DNA from: Prionace glauca
Taxonomy: Eukaryota > Chordata > Chondrichthyes > Carcharhiniformes > Carcharhinidae
Direction: 5' to 3'
Length of the DNA stretch: 64,000 bases
Assembly (NCBI GenBank): GCA_037974335.1
Contig: CM075740.1
Span: forward strand, 13,475,071 to 13,539,070
A program made the position numbers and the translations under genes. Under the pieces are notes generated by a model. That model saw nothing but the letters and a program-made list of their open reading frames with translations, searched no databases and had not been told where the DNA came from. The first letter of the stretch is position 1. Every line of letters starts with the position of its first letter. Below are positions 32,535 through 45,441 of the stretch, piece by piece.

Positions 32535-32940
32535 TATTCCACACATCATTGGTATTTGTTGCGATGTGATCCAGTTCCAATCAGGGTCGATTATTCCTGG
32601 CGGAATTCCGGCAACAATATGGTTATTTTGGTCACCAAAATAATGCAAAATATTAGGCTGAGAATTTTGTACTGAACGGTTTTCAGTGAGTTTGGGGACC
32701 AGGGGGAGTGAGTCGCACCCACTCACTACACTATCATTCCGCAGACATAATGCAACCTTGCTTTGAATGGAATGAAACAGCCTGATGTAAACGCTTAGAA
32801 TACAATTCTAACCCTTTAAACCAGACTATAGGGGCAGCGTATGAAAGAACCTGAACCACTGTGTCCCCTCATACAATCATGGATTTATAGACCACACTAG
32901 GTGGCCGATTGTAGCTTGTACAAACTTCCCCATTTAGCTC

Positions 32941-32948
32941 ATTTGCAT
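32941..32948 (-). promoter_or_regulatory. Octamer motif in VJ-C intron, unit 2 (candidate enhancer site)
   Basis: Perfect ATGCAAAT on the coding strand at the position homologous to 14675-14682. Confidence 0.35.
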
Positions 32949-33421
32949 GCCTGTTTTTGCACTTTTGAAATGTTTATCGTCTTGCTAATTATAGTTCCGC
33001 TCGCAGTGTTCATACAGCTCGGGCACTCCACTCCTAACACTGGCTAAGCGAAGGGAAACATTCCATCTTTTTGCAATCGCATTCTCAATCATCTCCTCGC
33101 ACTGCCGGCTGGATCAGATGGTTCAAAATTCTGCACAGTCCCAGCAGGTCAGACCGGAAGCTTCCAGTGAAATGAGTTTCACTCGTAATTAAAATGTCCC
33201 TTTACCCTATCACATAACAGCACACACTCCAGACAATCGCCTGAGTTCTGAGCCCTGCTATCACTGAAATATCATTTCCTGCTGAATCAAAGATAACAAT
33301 ATTTTAGGAGCAATCATTTTGATTTGCACGAATTTAGTCCACCTATCCGACCGTTTCCAAGTACATTTTGTTATTTAGAAAGCGTCACAAATGTTAGAGG
33401 AGAGTTAAGTGATTTACTTAC

Positions 33422-33769
33422 TGCCCAGATTCAACATCGTTCCGCTGCCGAAAATGAATCTATATGCACCGCTGAGCCGAGCACCACAGTAATAATCTGT
33501 AGCGTCCTCCGATTGCACGTTGGTGATGGTTAAATGCATCTTCGTTCTTGATGAGTCCACAGACCCGGCGAATCGATTCGGAATACCCGAAGCCATACCA
33601 TCGTACTCGGACCAGACAAGCACAGGGGCGCTGTCGGGTTTCTGCCAGTACCAGCTCGCCCAGTTGCTGCTAATGGTGCCTCCGGACATGGTGCAAGTGA
33701 TGGTGACGGTCTTTCCCGGTGAGGACGAAATGGATCCTGGTTGGGTCAGGACAGGATCCGCAATTGTAC
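33422..33769 (-). CDS. Ig light chain gene 2, germline-joined VJ exon
   Basis: Variable domain fused to J, 348 nt, same splice sites and phases as gene 1 and fully open. The framework is the same as gene 1 (TVTITCTMSGG, WYWQKPDSAPVLVWSEY, SGIPNRFAGSVDSS, SEDATDYYC). CDR1 is SSNWAS, CDR2 carries DGM in place of YGL, and CDR3 is GARLSGAYRFI. The J end is FGSGTMLNLG. TAC to TGG in CDR1 needs two base changes in one codon, within a framework that hardly varies. No recombination signal is seen at the V-J border. Confidence 0.93.
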
Positions 33770-33909
33770 CTGGTGAAATGCAAAATATTGTCAGTCACAC
33801 ACTGTGAAATGTTGAATATAGCTCACAATTCAGGTTCGTTAAAACACAAGCGCAAAAACAGATAATGTGAATAAAATGAGCGTTACTTCAGGCCGACGCC
33901 CGTACTTAC

Positions 33910-33958
33910 TGTGGAAACAGAGTATCAGTGCGGCGAGAACTCCAATCGATTGTGTCAT
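33910..33958 (-). CDS. Ig light chain gene 2, leader exon
   Basis: Same 16-residue signal peptide (MTQSIGVLAALILCFH plus one base) as gene 1, ATG at 33958, GTAAGT donor directly after the exon, phase 1. The leader intron (33770-33909) is again exactly 140 bp. Confidence 0.9.
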
Positions 33959-34027
33959 GGTGAAGGTTTGGGGAGAGGAGAGAAAATAAATCCTGACACG
34001 AACGCGCTTCTGAGTCCATTCCAACCT

Positions 34028-34084
34028 CTCCTTAAAAAGACTCAAACACCGCAAGGCGAATGAATATTAATAACGTATGCAAAT
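34028..34084 (-). promoter_or_regulatory. Light chain gene 2 promoter: octamer and TATA-like site
   Basis: Octamer ATTTGCAT on the coding strand (34077-34084), 119 bp upstream of the ATG, followed by the same AT-rich stretch and TTTTTAAGG as in gene 1. The 3-bp shorter spacing comes from a small deletion in the 5' untranslated region. Confidence 0.8.
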
Positions 34085-34470
34085 TTCCTGTCACGTGTTA
34101 TTAGGCCGAAGATCTCCATTTCGGTATTGTCTGATATTTGCAGAATGAGCACGTCAGCCATTTTGGAAAAGAAGAAATATAAATCTCCCAAGGCACAGAA
34201 TAGCATGTAAAATACCTCAATACCCAACCCCCACCCTCCCCCCCAAAAAAAACAAACGGTGCAGTGAAACATAAAACCGATTAAATGGATCGTGGCTTGA
34301 TGTCCGGAAGCCTGTAGATTACAACAAATAAATGTTGCGGGCAGTAAGCTGTTTAATAGGCGTAACGTCCTTGGCGAATAAATGTAAGACGAAAAGTGTG
34401 AGTTGAGATTTCATGTGCACACAGAGAGGCGTAAGGCCGCATTTCTTGGTGGCTTTTCGCGATTGATGAA

Positions 34471-34646
34471 TAGAAAGATAGATAGGCAGACAGACAGACA
34501 GACAGATAGATAGATTGACAGATAGACAAATAGATAGATAGATCGACAGATAGATAGATAGATGAATGGATGGATAGATAGACAGGCAGATAGATAGACA
34601 GACAGAGGAATAGAGATAACTAGTCAGATAGATACATAGACAGATG
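34471..34646. repeat. GATA/GACA microsatellite, unit 2
   Basis: Same imperfect GATA/GACA array as in unit 1, nearly the same length and interruption pattern, about 0.5 kb upstream of the gene 2 leader. Confidence 0.95.
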
Positions 34647-35055
34647 GCTATGCGAAGTGAGTGAATGAAAGACAAGTCCCGAAGAACATTTCATTACCTA
34701 CCGAGAATGTGATTAAATGCCAAGACTGCCCACTCAGCTTTATTCAAGTGTTGGAAACCCACGGCATCCACAGTGAGTTAAGCCTTGGCAAGTTGAAATG
34801 CCCGAGGAAGCAGAGCTTTCGCACGACTTTCATTGTTTGATTTGAGGGGCATATTTGCTGTCATAGGAAACAATGAGTTTGAGAATGTCAATGCATTTGC
34901 CGACATCGGACTGAGCTGAAAATAGTCGTTTTTTAAAATCAGATTTCTGATGACAGGTGACCCTCCCCCCAACACCACCCTCTCCTCCCGCCGCACGACA
35001 GTATTGCAGAAGCCATCGTACAATGTTCTATTGCTCCCTCATTTGAAAAATTAAA

Positions 35056-35308
35056 CAAAATCAAGCAAGCCCTTTCAATGTTGATAACGTTAGCTTGTCA
35101 CACACCTTCACCCCATGTGTCCTTGAACAATTGTGAGAACTAACATTTCGGTTATGCAGCTGAGGCGCACAGCGGAGAACGAGAAGAAATGAATTAATTA
35201 CTTCGCCTGGAGAGCTGCCGATCGCGGTGCAGATTCAGTTGCGTCAGTATAAAGAATTCGAGAAGGTTGATTGCAGAAAGAGGGCAATCAGCCCATCGCA
35301 ACCATGTC
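35056..35308. other. 253-bp segment in units 2 and 3, absent from unit 1
   Basis: Unit 1 joins ATTAAA directly to GGTTCTG at 16797/16798, while units 2 and 3 (51294-51546) have 253 bp between these points. No mobile-element ends or target repeats are seen, so loss from unit 1 is more likely than insertion. The content is not recognised. Confidence 0.8.
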
Positions 35309-35469
35309 GGTTCTGTAAAGGAGCGATAGATCTGGAATTTCTGTCTTGGTCTTACTCCAGTTTTCGACATATTTTCTACCTTTTTGTCAGGGATTGTTAA
35401 ATCATTTTCCGCTAGCCCTTGATCCAGTTGCCTCCAGATCATTAAGAGTCGGAACATATTTACCCACCA

Positions 35470-35840
35470 CCAGCCCTCTTCTGTTCCTGTTGCTGTTCAC
35501 AGGTTATTTCAAATATTTGCCTTCTGGTGATCAAACTTCCCGACATTTGAAGCAGCTCCTACTTTCTTTATCCAACACCTTTAAGAACACCTTTATCAAA
35601 TCTACTGTGCGGCTGTAAGGAGAACAACTCCACGTTTCTAGTCCTTACATCTAACTGAGGACTTTTATCGCTGGAAACATGCTAATACACCTTCCTGCAC
35701 ACTCTCCAAAGCTCTGAAATACTTAGGAAGAATATTGTCAAGAACTGGACGAATACTCCAGCTGGGGTCTAACAAAGATAAAAGGGTTAACATATTTGCT
35801 TGCATTTGGACTCGGTTGTTGGAATTTTACTGAATCCCGT
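35470..35840 (-). mobile_element. Decayed CR1-like LINE, ORF2 3' part, unit 2
   Basis: Copy of the 16960-17330 relic. Confidence 0.6.
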
Positions 35841-36339
35841 GTGGACAGAATGAACAGTGGGGAAGGAATATTAAAATTTTACCATTAGTGGGAAAATTTC
35901 CAAACGGCGGTCAGGGAGAGGGATCAGGAACAGATAACTAAAGTGGTTAGTCTGAAAGTTATCGCAGGGTATTCACTGAAAGCATATGTCTCAGGTCCAC
36001 GTCATGCAGTGCAGTCAGTACCCAGGGAGTGAGAGGTTTAAGGCCTTGCCTGTGGGTGGAATGTACAGAGTTGATATCTGCATTGTGGGGAGAGGGAGAC
36101 GGGCAGACAGTAGTTCGGATTAATGCAACAAGACAGCAGGAGCAAGAGAAGAGCCACCCTCATGGCGTGTGAGTCGAATCGGAAAATGATTGGCATCGGG
36201 CCAGGAATGCAGGTTAAAGGTGACTGAAGACGGTAGGCAACTGAAATAACAGACAGAAAGCGGGCCGACTTCATGGAGATGTTAAAGTCCCAACATCTCC
36301 AATGTTTGCGTCCGACTGGAAGCAAAAGAGTAAAAGTTT

Positions 36340-38660
36340 GCGATTAGTGGCAGAGCTAAAGATTGGGAAGAATGTAAAAACGGACAAAGATTGACAAATA
36401 AAGTAATGACAAAGGAGAACTTAGAGTATGAGAGAATGTTAGCTGGATATATTAAGAACATAAGAACATAAGAAATAGGAGCAGGAGTAGGCCATCTGGC
36501 CCTTCGAGCCTGCCCCGCCATTCAAGAAGATCATGGCTGATCTGTCGTGGCTCAGCTCCACTTTCCCGCCCTCTCCCCATAAACCTTAATCCCTTCTCTT
36601 ATCAAAAACCCGTCAACCCGTTTCTTAAAAATATTTAGCGAGGCAGCCTCCACCACTTCAACGGGCAGAGAATTCCAGAGATTCACCACCCTTTGAGTGA
36701 AGAAGTTCCTCCTCAACTCTGTTCTAAACCGCCTCCCCTTTACCTTGAGGCTGTGCCCCTTAGTCCTATGTCTTTTTTGAGCGGGAAGAGTCTCTCCACC
36801 TCTATCCTATCCATCCCATTCATCACCTTATACGTCTCAATGAGATCTCCCCTCATTCTTCTAAACTCTAACGAGTACAAGCCTAGTTTATTCAGCCTCT
36901 CCTCATAGCTCAATCCCCTCAATTCCGGTATCAGCCGAGTAAACCTCCTCTGCACTCCCTCCAGGGCCAAAATATCCTTGCGTAGAAAGAATGTAAAAAT
37001 GTCTCCATGCTTTTAAAAAGGAAAATGCTCACTAAAATAAGGGTGGTTACTCTGGAAAAGGAACGTGGAAAATTCATTATACGAAATGAGGAAATGACAG
37101 AAGAATTGATATATTTTCTCTGCCTTGCTGTAGAATAAGGAGATAATGTCCCAGAAATACTTGCAGGTGAAGAGGGAGAAGGGAGCGAGGAACATAAAGG
37201 AATTACAACCACCAGGTCAATGCTACTGAGAAAGCGGTCAGAACTAAAGCCTGTCAAGTCATTCGGCCATGATAGAGCTGGGTAAGATACCCTTCGGGAG
37301 AGTGGATCCAGACGCGAAGGGCTGATTGGCCTCGTCCTGCATTGTAGTGATTTTATAATTCTATGAGATCGGGAAATAGCAGATCGATCTCTTCTATTCA
37401 AGAAAGGAAAGAAACTGACAACATGTAACTACAAGCCAATTAGCCTTACATCTGTCAAAAGTTAAATGCTCAAATCTACTATGAGAAGGTTATCGCGTGG
37501 CACTTGCAATTATGTAGAGCCAACATGGTTTTGTACAAATGAAGACATACTGTACTAATTTCATATAGTTACTGGAACAGCTTATTAGTGACGTGAATAA
37601 AGGGGAACCTGTAGACTTGGATTTCCAAAACGGATTTAGTAAGAAACAGTTTCAAAGAGACATTGTGAAATGCCAAACAGGAGGTCCGTGTATGGGATAA
37701 TACTCATCAGGAATCGAGGACTGGTTGCCTTACAGAAACAGAGAAGTGGGGGAACTGAGCCATTTTTTTGTGTGGGGGGGGGGGGGCGGTGGGGGAGAAG
37801 GGGAAAACTGTAGCTGGCGGTGTATCACAGGATTACATCTGGGGCCTCAACTATTATCAATTTATACAAAAGGCATGGATGATGGGACGGATTGATTGCA
37901 ACTTTTTCTCACGACTATAATACAGGAGAAGAAGTAAATTGTGAGGTTAGCATAGATGGTATACAAAAGGATTAAGATAGGCTACGTGAGTGTAAAAAGA
38001 AACAGCTGGAGTATATTGTGGTGAAAAAGAATTGGTCCACTTTGGCAGGAAGAATGGAAAGGAGCAAATTATTCACAGGGAGATGAGAGTGCAAAGATCT
38101 GCAGCACTGGGGGATATAGGTGCCCCGGAACGTGATTCACAAAACTTGAGCATGAAGCTGTAAGTGATTAGGAAATCAAATGCAGTGTTGTCACCTATTG
38201 CAAATGGGATGGAATATCAAAGTAGGGAAGATTCGCTACAAATTTGTCGTGCTTTGTTGCGAGCACATCTAAAGTACTTTCCTGTTGGCCCGGGTACCTC
38301 AGAATGGATACAATAGCACCAGCAACATTCGGCGAAACGGGACCCTATCAGGTGAAAGGGATATCATATAGGGAACGGTTGGAGAGTTAGGTCTTGTACC
38401 CATTAGTGTTTCGAAGAATTCGAGGCGATCCTACTGAAACATCTACTGTCCTGAGGGGAGTTGAGATGGTGAATGCTGAAGAAGTGCCTCCCCTCCAAGG
38501 AGACTAGAAGGACGGGGCGCGAACTAAAATAAGAGGTTTTCCAATTGAGATGCAGATAAAGAGAAGTTCATTATCCGTGGGAGACATTAGCCTGTGGAGC
38601 TCTCTTTACCAGGAATATTCCATCGTGAGTGGTAATGGATAATTAAACAACTCACTGGAG
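36340..38660 (+). mobile_element. Decayed CR1-like LINE ORF2, unit 2
   Basis: Copy of 17830-19590, split by the younger site C insertion (36452-36982) and holding the nested SINE tail at 37284-37365. Confidence 0.7.
36452..36982 (-). mobile_element. 5'-truncated CR1-like LINE fragment, site C, unit 2
   Basis: Same LINE subfamily, about 530 bp, nested in an older plus-strand LINE upstream of gene 2. The octamer tail is at the low-coordinate end, and the 5' break is just after the codons for KDILALEGV. The empty site is kept in unit 1 at about 17938-17945. One base is missing relative to the unit 3 copy near 36770, which breaks the ORF2 remnant here. Confidence 0.92.
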
Positions 38661-38663
38661 GTG

Positions 38664-40006
38664 AAGACATCACAAATGTGCCCATGCTCAATGATCAGTG
38701 AAAAAGATAAGGCTAAAGCCTTCGCAGCAATCTTCTGTCACATGTTGCGAAGTGAAAGATCCATCATGGTCTTCTAAAGAAATGGTCAACATCGCGGATT
38801 TCAAGCTTCAGCCAATTCAATTCTCTCCACGTGATACGAGAAATGTCCGAACGCGTTGGAAATTGCAAAGGCTTTGGGCCCTAGCAATATTCTGTCCACT
38901 GCCCTGAAGACTTGTGCTCCAGACCATGCGGCCCCGTCAGTCAAGTTGTTTCAGTACATCTACAACATTGGCATCTACCCGTCATTGCAGAAAATTGCCC
39001 AGTTATGTCCTCTATGCAAAAAGAAGGGCATCTCCAACCTTACTCATCAGGCCACTCCAAATCATCAGCAAGTTGATGGAAGGGGTCATTAACAGCGCAA
39101 TCAAACTGCAGGAACTTAGCAGAAACCTACTCACTGACACATAGTTTGGATTCCGCCAGTCACTCGGCGCCTGACTTCATTACAGCCTTGGGTCGAACAC
39201 GGGCAAGAGTAATTGAATGTCAGATGTGAAGTGACTGCCTTTGACGTCAAGGCAGCACGGTGGAATTAAGGAGCTCGAGGAATAATGGAGGCAATTGGAA
39301 TCAGAGGGAACAAGCTACGCTGGCTGGAGTCATACCTTCGGGACAAAGTAGTGCCAGGAAATGACCATCTCCAACAACTAATCATTGTCTCTTGACATTC
39401 AACGGTAATGCCGCCACTGTCGACTTCCTAAGGCCGATCATTGACCAGAAACTGAACTGGTCTTGATATTTAAATATGATGGCTACAAGAGCAGGTCAGA
39501 GGGCATGAATCCTGTGGCAAGTGTCTCACTTCCTTACTCCCAAGCCTGTGCACCATGTGCGCTAGGCACAAGCCAGAAGTCTGGTGGCGTATTTGCACTA
39601 GCCAGGAGAGTGCAACTTCTATAACTTTCAAGAAGCTCACACCATCCAGGAGAAAACTTGACTGGCACCTCTTCCACAAACTGCCTCCGTCACGATGAAC
39701 AGTGGCAGCAGTGGGTACCATCTGCACGATGCACTGCAAAAACCCATCCAATATCCATGGGCAACACCTTACAAAATCTCACCTCTACCGTCGAGAAGTA
39801 CAAGGGGAGCAGACACAGGGGAACACCACCACCTTAGCGCTCTCCTCCAAGTCATTCGCAATCTGACCTGGGGATATATCGCTTACTTAGACCACAGGGA
39901 CTGCGCTGATTCAACAAAGCAGTTCACCACCATCATCTCGAGGGTAATTAGCGGTGAGGAATAAATGCTAGTCTAGCCAGCGATTCCCACATCCCATAAA
40001 AAAATG
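38664..40006 (+). mobile_element. Decayed LINE, RT to 3' end, unit 2
   Basis: Copy of 19595-21186 with the 243-bp internal loss (junction near 39336), shared with unit 3. Confidence 0.75.
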
Positions 40007-40120
40007 CAGAATTCGGTAGATTTCTGATTGAAAAGGGGTCCAAAGAGCATAGGGGTGGACCGAATGTGCAGTCGACCCCACGATCTCATCAGCCACGACC
40101 TTCGGCCTGATCTTCGTTTC
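40007..40120 (+). mobile_element. CR1-like 3' tail fragment, unit 2
   Basis: Copy of 21187-21300. Confidence 0.55.
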
Positions 40121-40560
40121 AGTTCATGTGATGATATGAAACGTGTTCGCGCCTTTTTGTCTATTTTTATCCTATCAAATTTCTGAACCTTCGGATCATT
40201 AATGTGGCGCTGGCAGCATTATCTTTGGTGAATGACGCAGGAAAGGAAGTGATAGGAACACATTTAGTGGCACTGGGTTCTTACTGCTTCTAATCATTCG
40301 GATTTTCTGATATTATGGACATTCACCATTAAAAAGGGGAACTCATGAAACATCCAAATTAATTGACAATACCTAATGAGAGTATTCAGTAAACGACTTT
40401 CATGTCGGAATCCCTATTTTCCAAATATCCACGTATTTTGCCAGGAATTGACATTTTGAGATATTTCTCGCCCCATATACACTTCATGTAATTACACGGT
40501 CCTTGGTCTATCAACTGCAATATTGCCATCTGCCGGTTCAGCCGCAAAACACGCACAGGT

Positions 40561-40870
40561 TCATTGGGATTCGGTTTCGACTTCTTTCATCTGTTGTGCA
40601 TAGTCCAATAGAAAGCAGGGAGAATGAAATGACAATTATGACATAAAATTTAGGATAAATTCGGGAGATCTGATAGCACTTTCGAAGAGAGAAACACAAT
40701 TTCTGCATAAGGTTTCGAAACCGGATTCCTTTTAGACTTCTTTCTTCAATTGTACATAGTCCAACAGAAAGCAGGAAGAATAAAATGACAATTATAACAT
40801 AAAATATAAGATAAATTCGGGAGATCTGGTAGTACAGTGGAACAGAGAAACACAATTTCTGTAGAAGGGT
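40561..40870. repeat. Two-copy tandem repeat, 153-bp period, unit 2/3 border
   Basis: Same local duplication as 21741-22050, with one copy diverged near 40711. Confidence 0.85.
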
Positions 40871-41059
40871 TATTCGCACTGTTGTGTTCGACGAAACAGT
40901 GTTCAGTCTCTAGTAAATTAAACTTAAATCCGATCCGTGCGTTTATGATGCATTTCAAACGCTTCGAAGACAGGTGCACGCCCAGCCTCAAACAAAGGAG
41001 CAGGAACTAACACTGTAAACCGTGCCGGACGCCAAAGACTGGCGACTAATTGCCGGATG

Positions 41060-41290
41060 AGTATTGCAGAGCCCTGGAACAAGCAATGATACTAAATCCC
41101 ATCATGGTGTCTAGCAATAAATCTTGAACAAAATCAGCTATTATCATGTTAACCATGAAACCACTGAATTGCTGAAGAAAAACATTCGCTTCATTAACAT
41201 CATTCCCGGCAGGAAATCTGGCATCCTTACTCAGTACATATGTGACTCCATCGCGAAAAAGATGAAGTCTGAGGACATGTACCAACCAAG
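41060..41290 (+). mobile_element. Decayed SINE-like repeat, unit 3
   Basis: Copy of the 240-470 repeat carried by the unit duplication. Confidence 0.5.
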
Positions 41291-41839
41291 TTAAGAACAC
41301 CTTCTTTCCTGCTGCCCTCGGACTTTTGAATGGACCTAACTCGCATTAAGTTGATGTTTCTCCACACCCGCGATGTGACTGTTACACTACATTCTGCACT
41401 CTCTCCTTTCCTTCTCTATGAACGGTATACTTTGTCGGTAAAACGTGTAAGAAAGAATACTTGTCACTGTATACTATTATATAAAACAGTGAGAAATCAA
41501 ATCAAATCAAAAACATTTGTGCTATTAGGAAACATGTGCACAATACATGACCAGCTATATTGGTTAGCAGTGGTATTGATGATGAGCCTCCTGACCAGAT
41601 TGATTTACGTGTTACAGAAAAGCCCGTTCACCTGAACTCGTTCCAAAAGCAGCAGTGAAGTAAGGCCAAAGCGGCATTGGCGCAAGATTTGGTTTCATTT
41701 ACGGAGGTATTTACAGATGAGAGGCCAGGAGTGATGGAGTTTGGGGGAAGAAGAGGCGAATATCAGAGCGTATGTAAAACGTAGCAGAAAGCAAGAACAT
41801 ACCTGGTACCATACTGAAAACATACCATTATTTATATAT

Positions 41840-42625
41840 ATTGTAAAGAGTTGAGGCCACAGCACTGATCACTGTAGCACATCACTCCCGACATCGTGCG
41901 AATCACAAAATTGTCCCTTTTTCCTACTCTCTACTTCCTGTTCGCTCGCAAATTTTCTGCCCATGCTCCCACACGATAAACTCTCATTTTCCGCAATAGT
42001 CTTTGCTGTGACATCTTATCAAATCCTTACTGGAAAACACAATATATCCACCTGCTCCCCTTTATCCACGGCACGTCACTGCTTCAAATCACTCCAGTAA
42101 ATTGATTGAACATGACTTCCCTTTGACAAAGCTGTGTTGGCTCTATTTGATTATTGTGTTTTACTTATGTGCCCTGCTATCAAATCTTAATAACCGCTGC
42201 TAACAATTTCCTTATATATCACATGATCAGCTAACTGGTGTTGTTCAGCTAACATATGTTGTTTCCTGCTATGGGACGTTTTTTCCGATTGCATTAAGGT
42301 ACTACCGTCGCTTTTCCCAATCTAACGAACACTTCCCAGAATCTGGGGATTTTTGGAAGATTACAACCAGCCTATCAATCGTCTCATTTGTCACTTCTTT
42401 TAAGACCTTCGGTGAAAGCCATCAGGATCTGAGGACTTAGCAACCGACATCTTCAACAACGTTCTTAATGTCATTCTAATTTCCTGCTCTACAGCTACTT
42501 CTACGGTACAACTTGTATCCTCTATAATGAAGACTAAAGCAAAATGCCTATTCTCTTCATCTGCAATCTTTCTGTTCGCCACAGATTCCCCAGACTCAAT
42601 TTCTATGGAACTGTCGCCCACTCTT
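41840..42625 (-). mobile_element. Decayed CR1-like LINE, reverse-transcriptase part, unit 3
   Basis: Copy of the 1010-1800 element, duplicated with the unit; it shares small indels with unit 1 rather than with unit 2. Confidence 0.65.
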
Positions 42626-43533
42626 TGAAGTTTTTTTTATCGTTTAAGTTTACAGTTTGAAACTGATGTGTTAGTGGCACGAGTAGGCGTACATTCACAC
42701 CGCAATAAAATTATTGTCAAATCCCCAAGTCACTACATGCTGGCATCTGTTTGGGTACACTAAGGGAGAATTCGCAATGGTAAGCACTGTGCCAAAGTGC
42801 CAAAGGCAAGAAGTAACTAAACCCCCCCAGAATATTCGGGAAACAAATCAGCTGGCCTGGAAGCACCTGTGGAGACAGAAACAAAGTGAAAATTGCGTCT
42901 CCAAAGGTGTCAGATGAAAATATGAGCAATTAGTTTTGTTGATCTGAATTTCACTGGAAGAGCACAGGAAACTGAGCCAATTCTAACTTCAGGATGGAGG
43001 TCGGATGGATTAATGAAACCGATGCCTGCATGAAATGTTAATCGAGCTCTGGAACGCGATTACTTGGATATCTCTTTCAATAATTGTAGTGCGGACAGCT
43101 CTTGACTGATTCTCAATAGGTCACTTAAGAGCCTCAATAGGCTCAAAGGGGCCCTCGTCGCGCAACGAATTTATTCTTCCCAGTAGTTGGAGGAGATTTC
43201 TGATCATCACAAGAGAAATGTTCAGTGAGGCGATGGTGAGATAGAGCTACGTGCGTTCAGAGTGCATAAAAAGCCTGATGTGCTTTCAGATGACGCCGAC
43301 AAGGGGGAACGTGTGGATGGGAAAAAGAATGTGGCCAGGGACATATTGTTGAGTTGCTGGCATGGGAGCAGGAAGTGAAGACATTGCAGACAAATCTGTG
43401 GATATTATCTGACAAATAATAATGGAACCAGATCATGAGAATAGATCCAAGCAACTGATTAAAGATGGAGAATTGTTGGATCGTGTGTGGAATCGTGTCA
43501 AAGACCGACGCCAATGCAAAACGAACAAGCAGT

Positions 43534-43843
43534 AGGGCGTCACGGTTGTTAGGACTTCTGCCTCACAGCGCCAAAAACACGGTTTCGATGCCCGGCTTGG
43601 GTCACAGTCTGCACGTTCTTCCCATATCTGTGTGGGTGCTCCGTTGCCTCCCACAGTACGAAAGATGGGTTGATTAGGTGCTTTGGCGATGCTAAATTCT
43701 CTCTCATTGTACTCGTCCAGGTGCCGGGGTGTGGCGACTCGGAAATGCTCACAGTAACTTCATTACAGTAATTGCAGTTTGGATTACAACCGATAGCTGT
43801 AAGTCTACTTGTGACAATAATAAAGAAACTGCAAAAAAAAACC
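43534..43843 (+). mobile_element. tRNA-derived SINE, unit 3
   Basis: Copy of the 2720-3030 SINE. Its A-rich tail is the left end of a deletion that joins it directly to the remnant of an old LINE at about 43848. Confidence 0.8.
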
Positions 43844-43847
43844 CTTC

Positions 43848-43955
43848 TGGTAGTGTGGCGACCAGAATTGAACACGATATTTCAAGTTTGGCCTAACTAA
43901 GGTTCTATAAATCCGCAACGTGACTTGCCCATTTTTAAACCCAATGCGGGTTAGT
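43848..43955 (-). mobile_element. Old CR1-like LINE 3' end, remnant in unit 3
   Basis: Only about 110 bp remain of the element seen at 3585-4170; the rest was removed by the deletion that ends at about 43847. Confidence 0.7.
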
Positions 43956-44128
43956 TCCATTGGCCATGTTTAAAATAGCCTCTTTGTGTCCTGGGATGGG
44001 TAGGTTAGAGAGACTAGTGGGTAAAATATGTAGGGATATAGGGGTGGGGCCTGGGTGGGAGTGCGGTTGGTGCAGACTCGATGGGCGGAATGGCCTCTTT
44101 CTGTGCTGTAGGATTTCCGTGACGTGAT
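43955..44128 (+). mobile_element. SINE 3' portion, unit 3
   Basis: Copy of 8551-8720. Confidence 0.75.
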
Positions 44129-45382
44129 AAATGATCCTCAGGAATCTATATTGTCTTATTCAGCCAAGCAGAGAACAAACCCTTCTACTTTCTCCTGCCC
44201 ACAGCAAATTCCCGACCTATACATTCCAATAAATTATTTATTCGTTCTGCCGCTGCCTCTCTTTTATGCCTCACTGTTTCAGACTAGCTCACACTTGGAA
44301 ATCTTTCTCTGTGTTACCGTATCACATCTTTTCCTAACATTAAAGCCGCCTATTACACCTCCGCATCCTCTCCTCAGCGAAAACAGCCCAACATATTCAT
44401 TTCCCTGATAGGTACATAGTCCCAATTCCAGTAATAATCTGGCAAATATTTTCTCCACTTTCTCATATCCTACAAGATCATTTTTGAAGTATGTAGACCA
44501 TAGATGAGTACAATTCTATAAAAGTCTAATAAATCCCCGAATGTTTTATTTTGCTCTTCTGTAAGTGCACCAGTACCCTTTTTTGCACTTTTTACCAACT
44601 GTGCAACTTCTTGGTACTTTTAACAATTTATGTCTTGCAAGCCCAAATCGAACTGAAGAAATAAAACAACGATGTATCAAAGGGGTGTCCTATCGACTTT
44701 GTTATTCGTGTGAATAGGAATTATATAAAAAAAACAGACTTGGTCCTGAACTGTTTTGAGTCACTGAAAATGCATTTGGGTGACTTGTTAGTAAAGCGCC
44801 TGCTTCAGTGTAATCATTACAGGCCAATTAAAATAATCGGTGAGCTTACTAAAAAATGACCGGCAGTACCAGAACTTGCAGTGCATCTGGTTTATTAAAA
44901 GATAGGACAGTGGCAGTGTTTGCCCTGAATTTTTGGAACCAGGAGGTTAAGAACTGTCTGCCCTTTAATGTATTTTTGTAATCTGTATTCGCAGTTCTGC
45001 CCTTTCATCACAATACCAGAATGTAACTCAGTCCATTAAAAAATATTGCAATATTATTTCAATTTAATGTCATCCATCGTCTCCTTGTTGCGCCTGGATG
45101 TCACTGACTTTAAATAAAATGTGCAGAATATCACAATGATATAATCTCACTATTTCATTCCTTTTAGAATGTTGCCATTGATTGTTTTTCAGGGGAAGAG
45201 AGATATTAACAGAACATTAGTCGCGATAACGGTATAATGATTTTATTACACAGCGGTATCAGTGACATTACACTGAAGCATTGATCCATTCAGAGCGAAC
45301 ACAGTTAAATTGAAATTAAGGGAATAGGCCGATCTGCTACAAACTGTGATGAACTATTTGTAATGTTCCACTATTTGCCGAA

Positions 45383-45388
45383 TTTATT
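45383..45388 (-). terminator. Light chain gene 3 polyadenylation signal
   Basis: AATAAA on the coding strand, 54 nt past the C exon stop, conserved with the other units. Confidence 0.7.
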
Positions 45389-45441
45389 TAGAAATGAAAC
45401 TTTACTGGCGGCAAAATACAAAAACGCTTTAGATGCATGTA

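Larger units (their letters stand above)
22000..40821. repeat. Tandem light-chain repeat unit 2
   Basis: Second copy of the unit, with a complete light-chain gene at 28522-33958. It carries all three truncated LINE fragments (site A 25279-26198, site B 32044-32534, site C 36452-36982) but not the full-length LINE. Its first 5 kb shares small indels with unit 4, its intron shares the site B insertion with unit 1, and its upstream flank is nearly identical to that of unit 3. It therefore reads as a mosaic. Confidence 0.9.
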
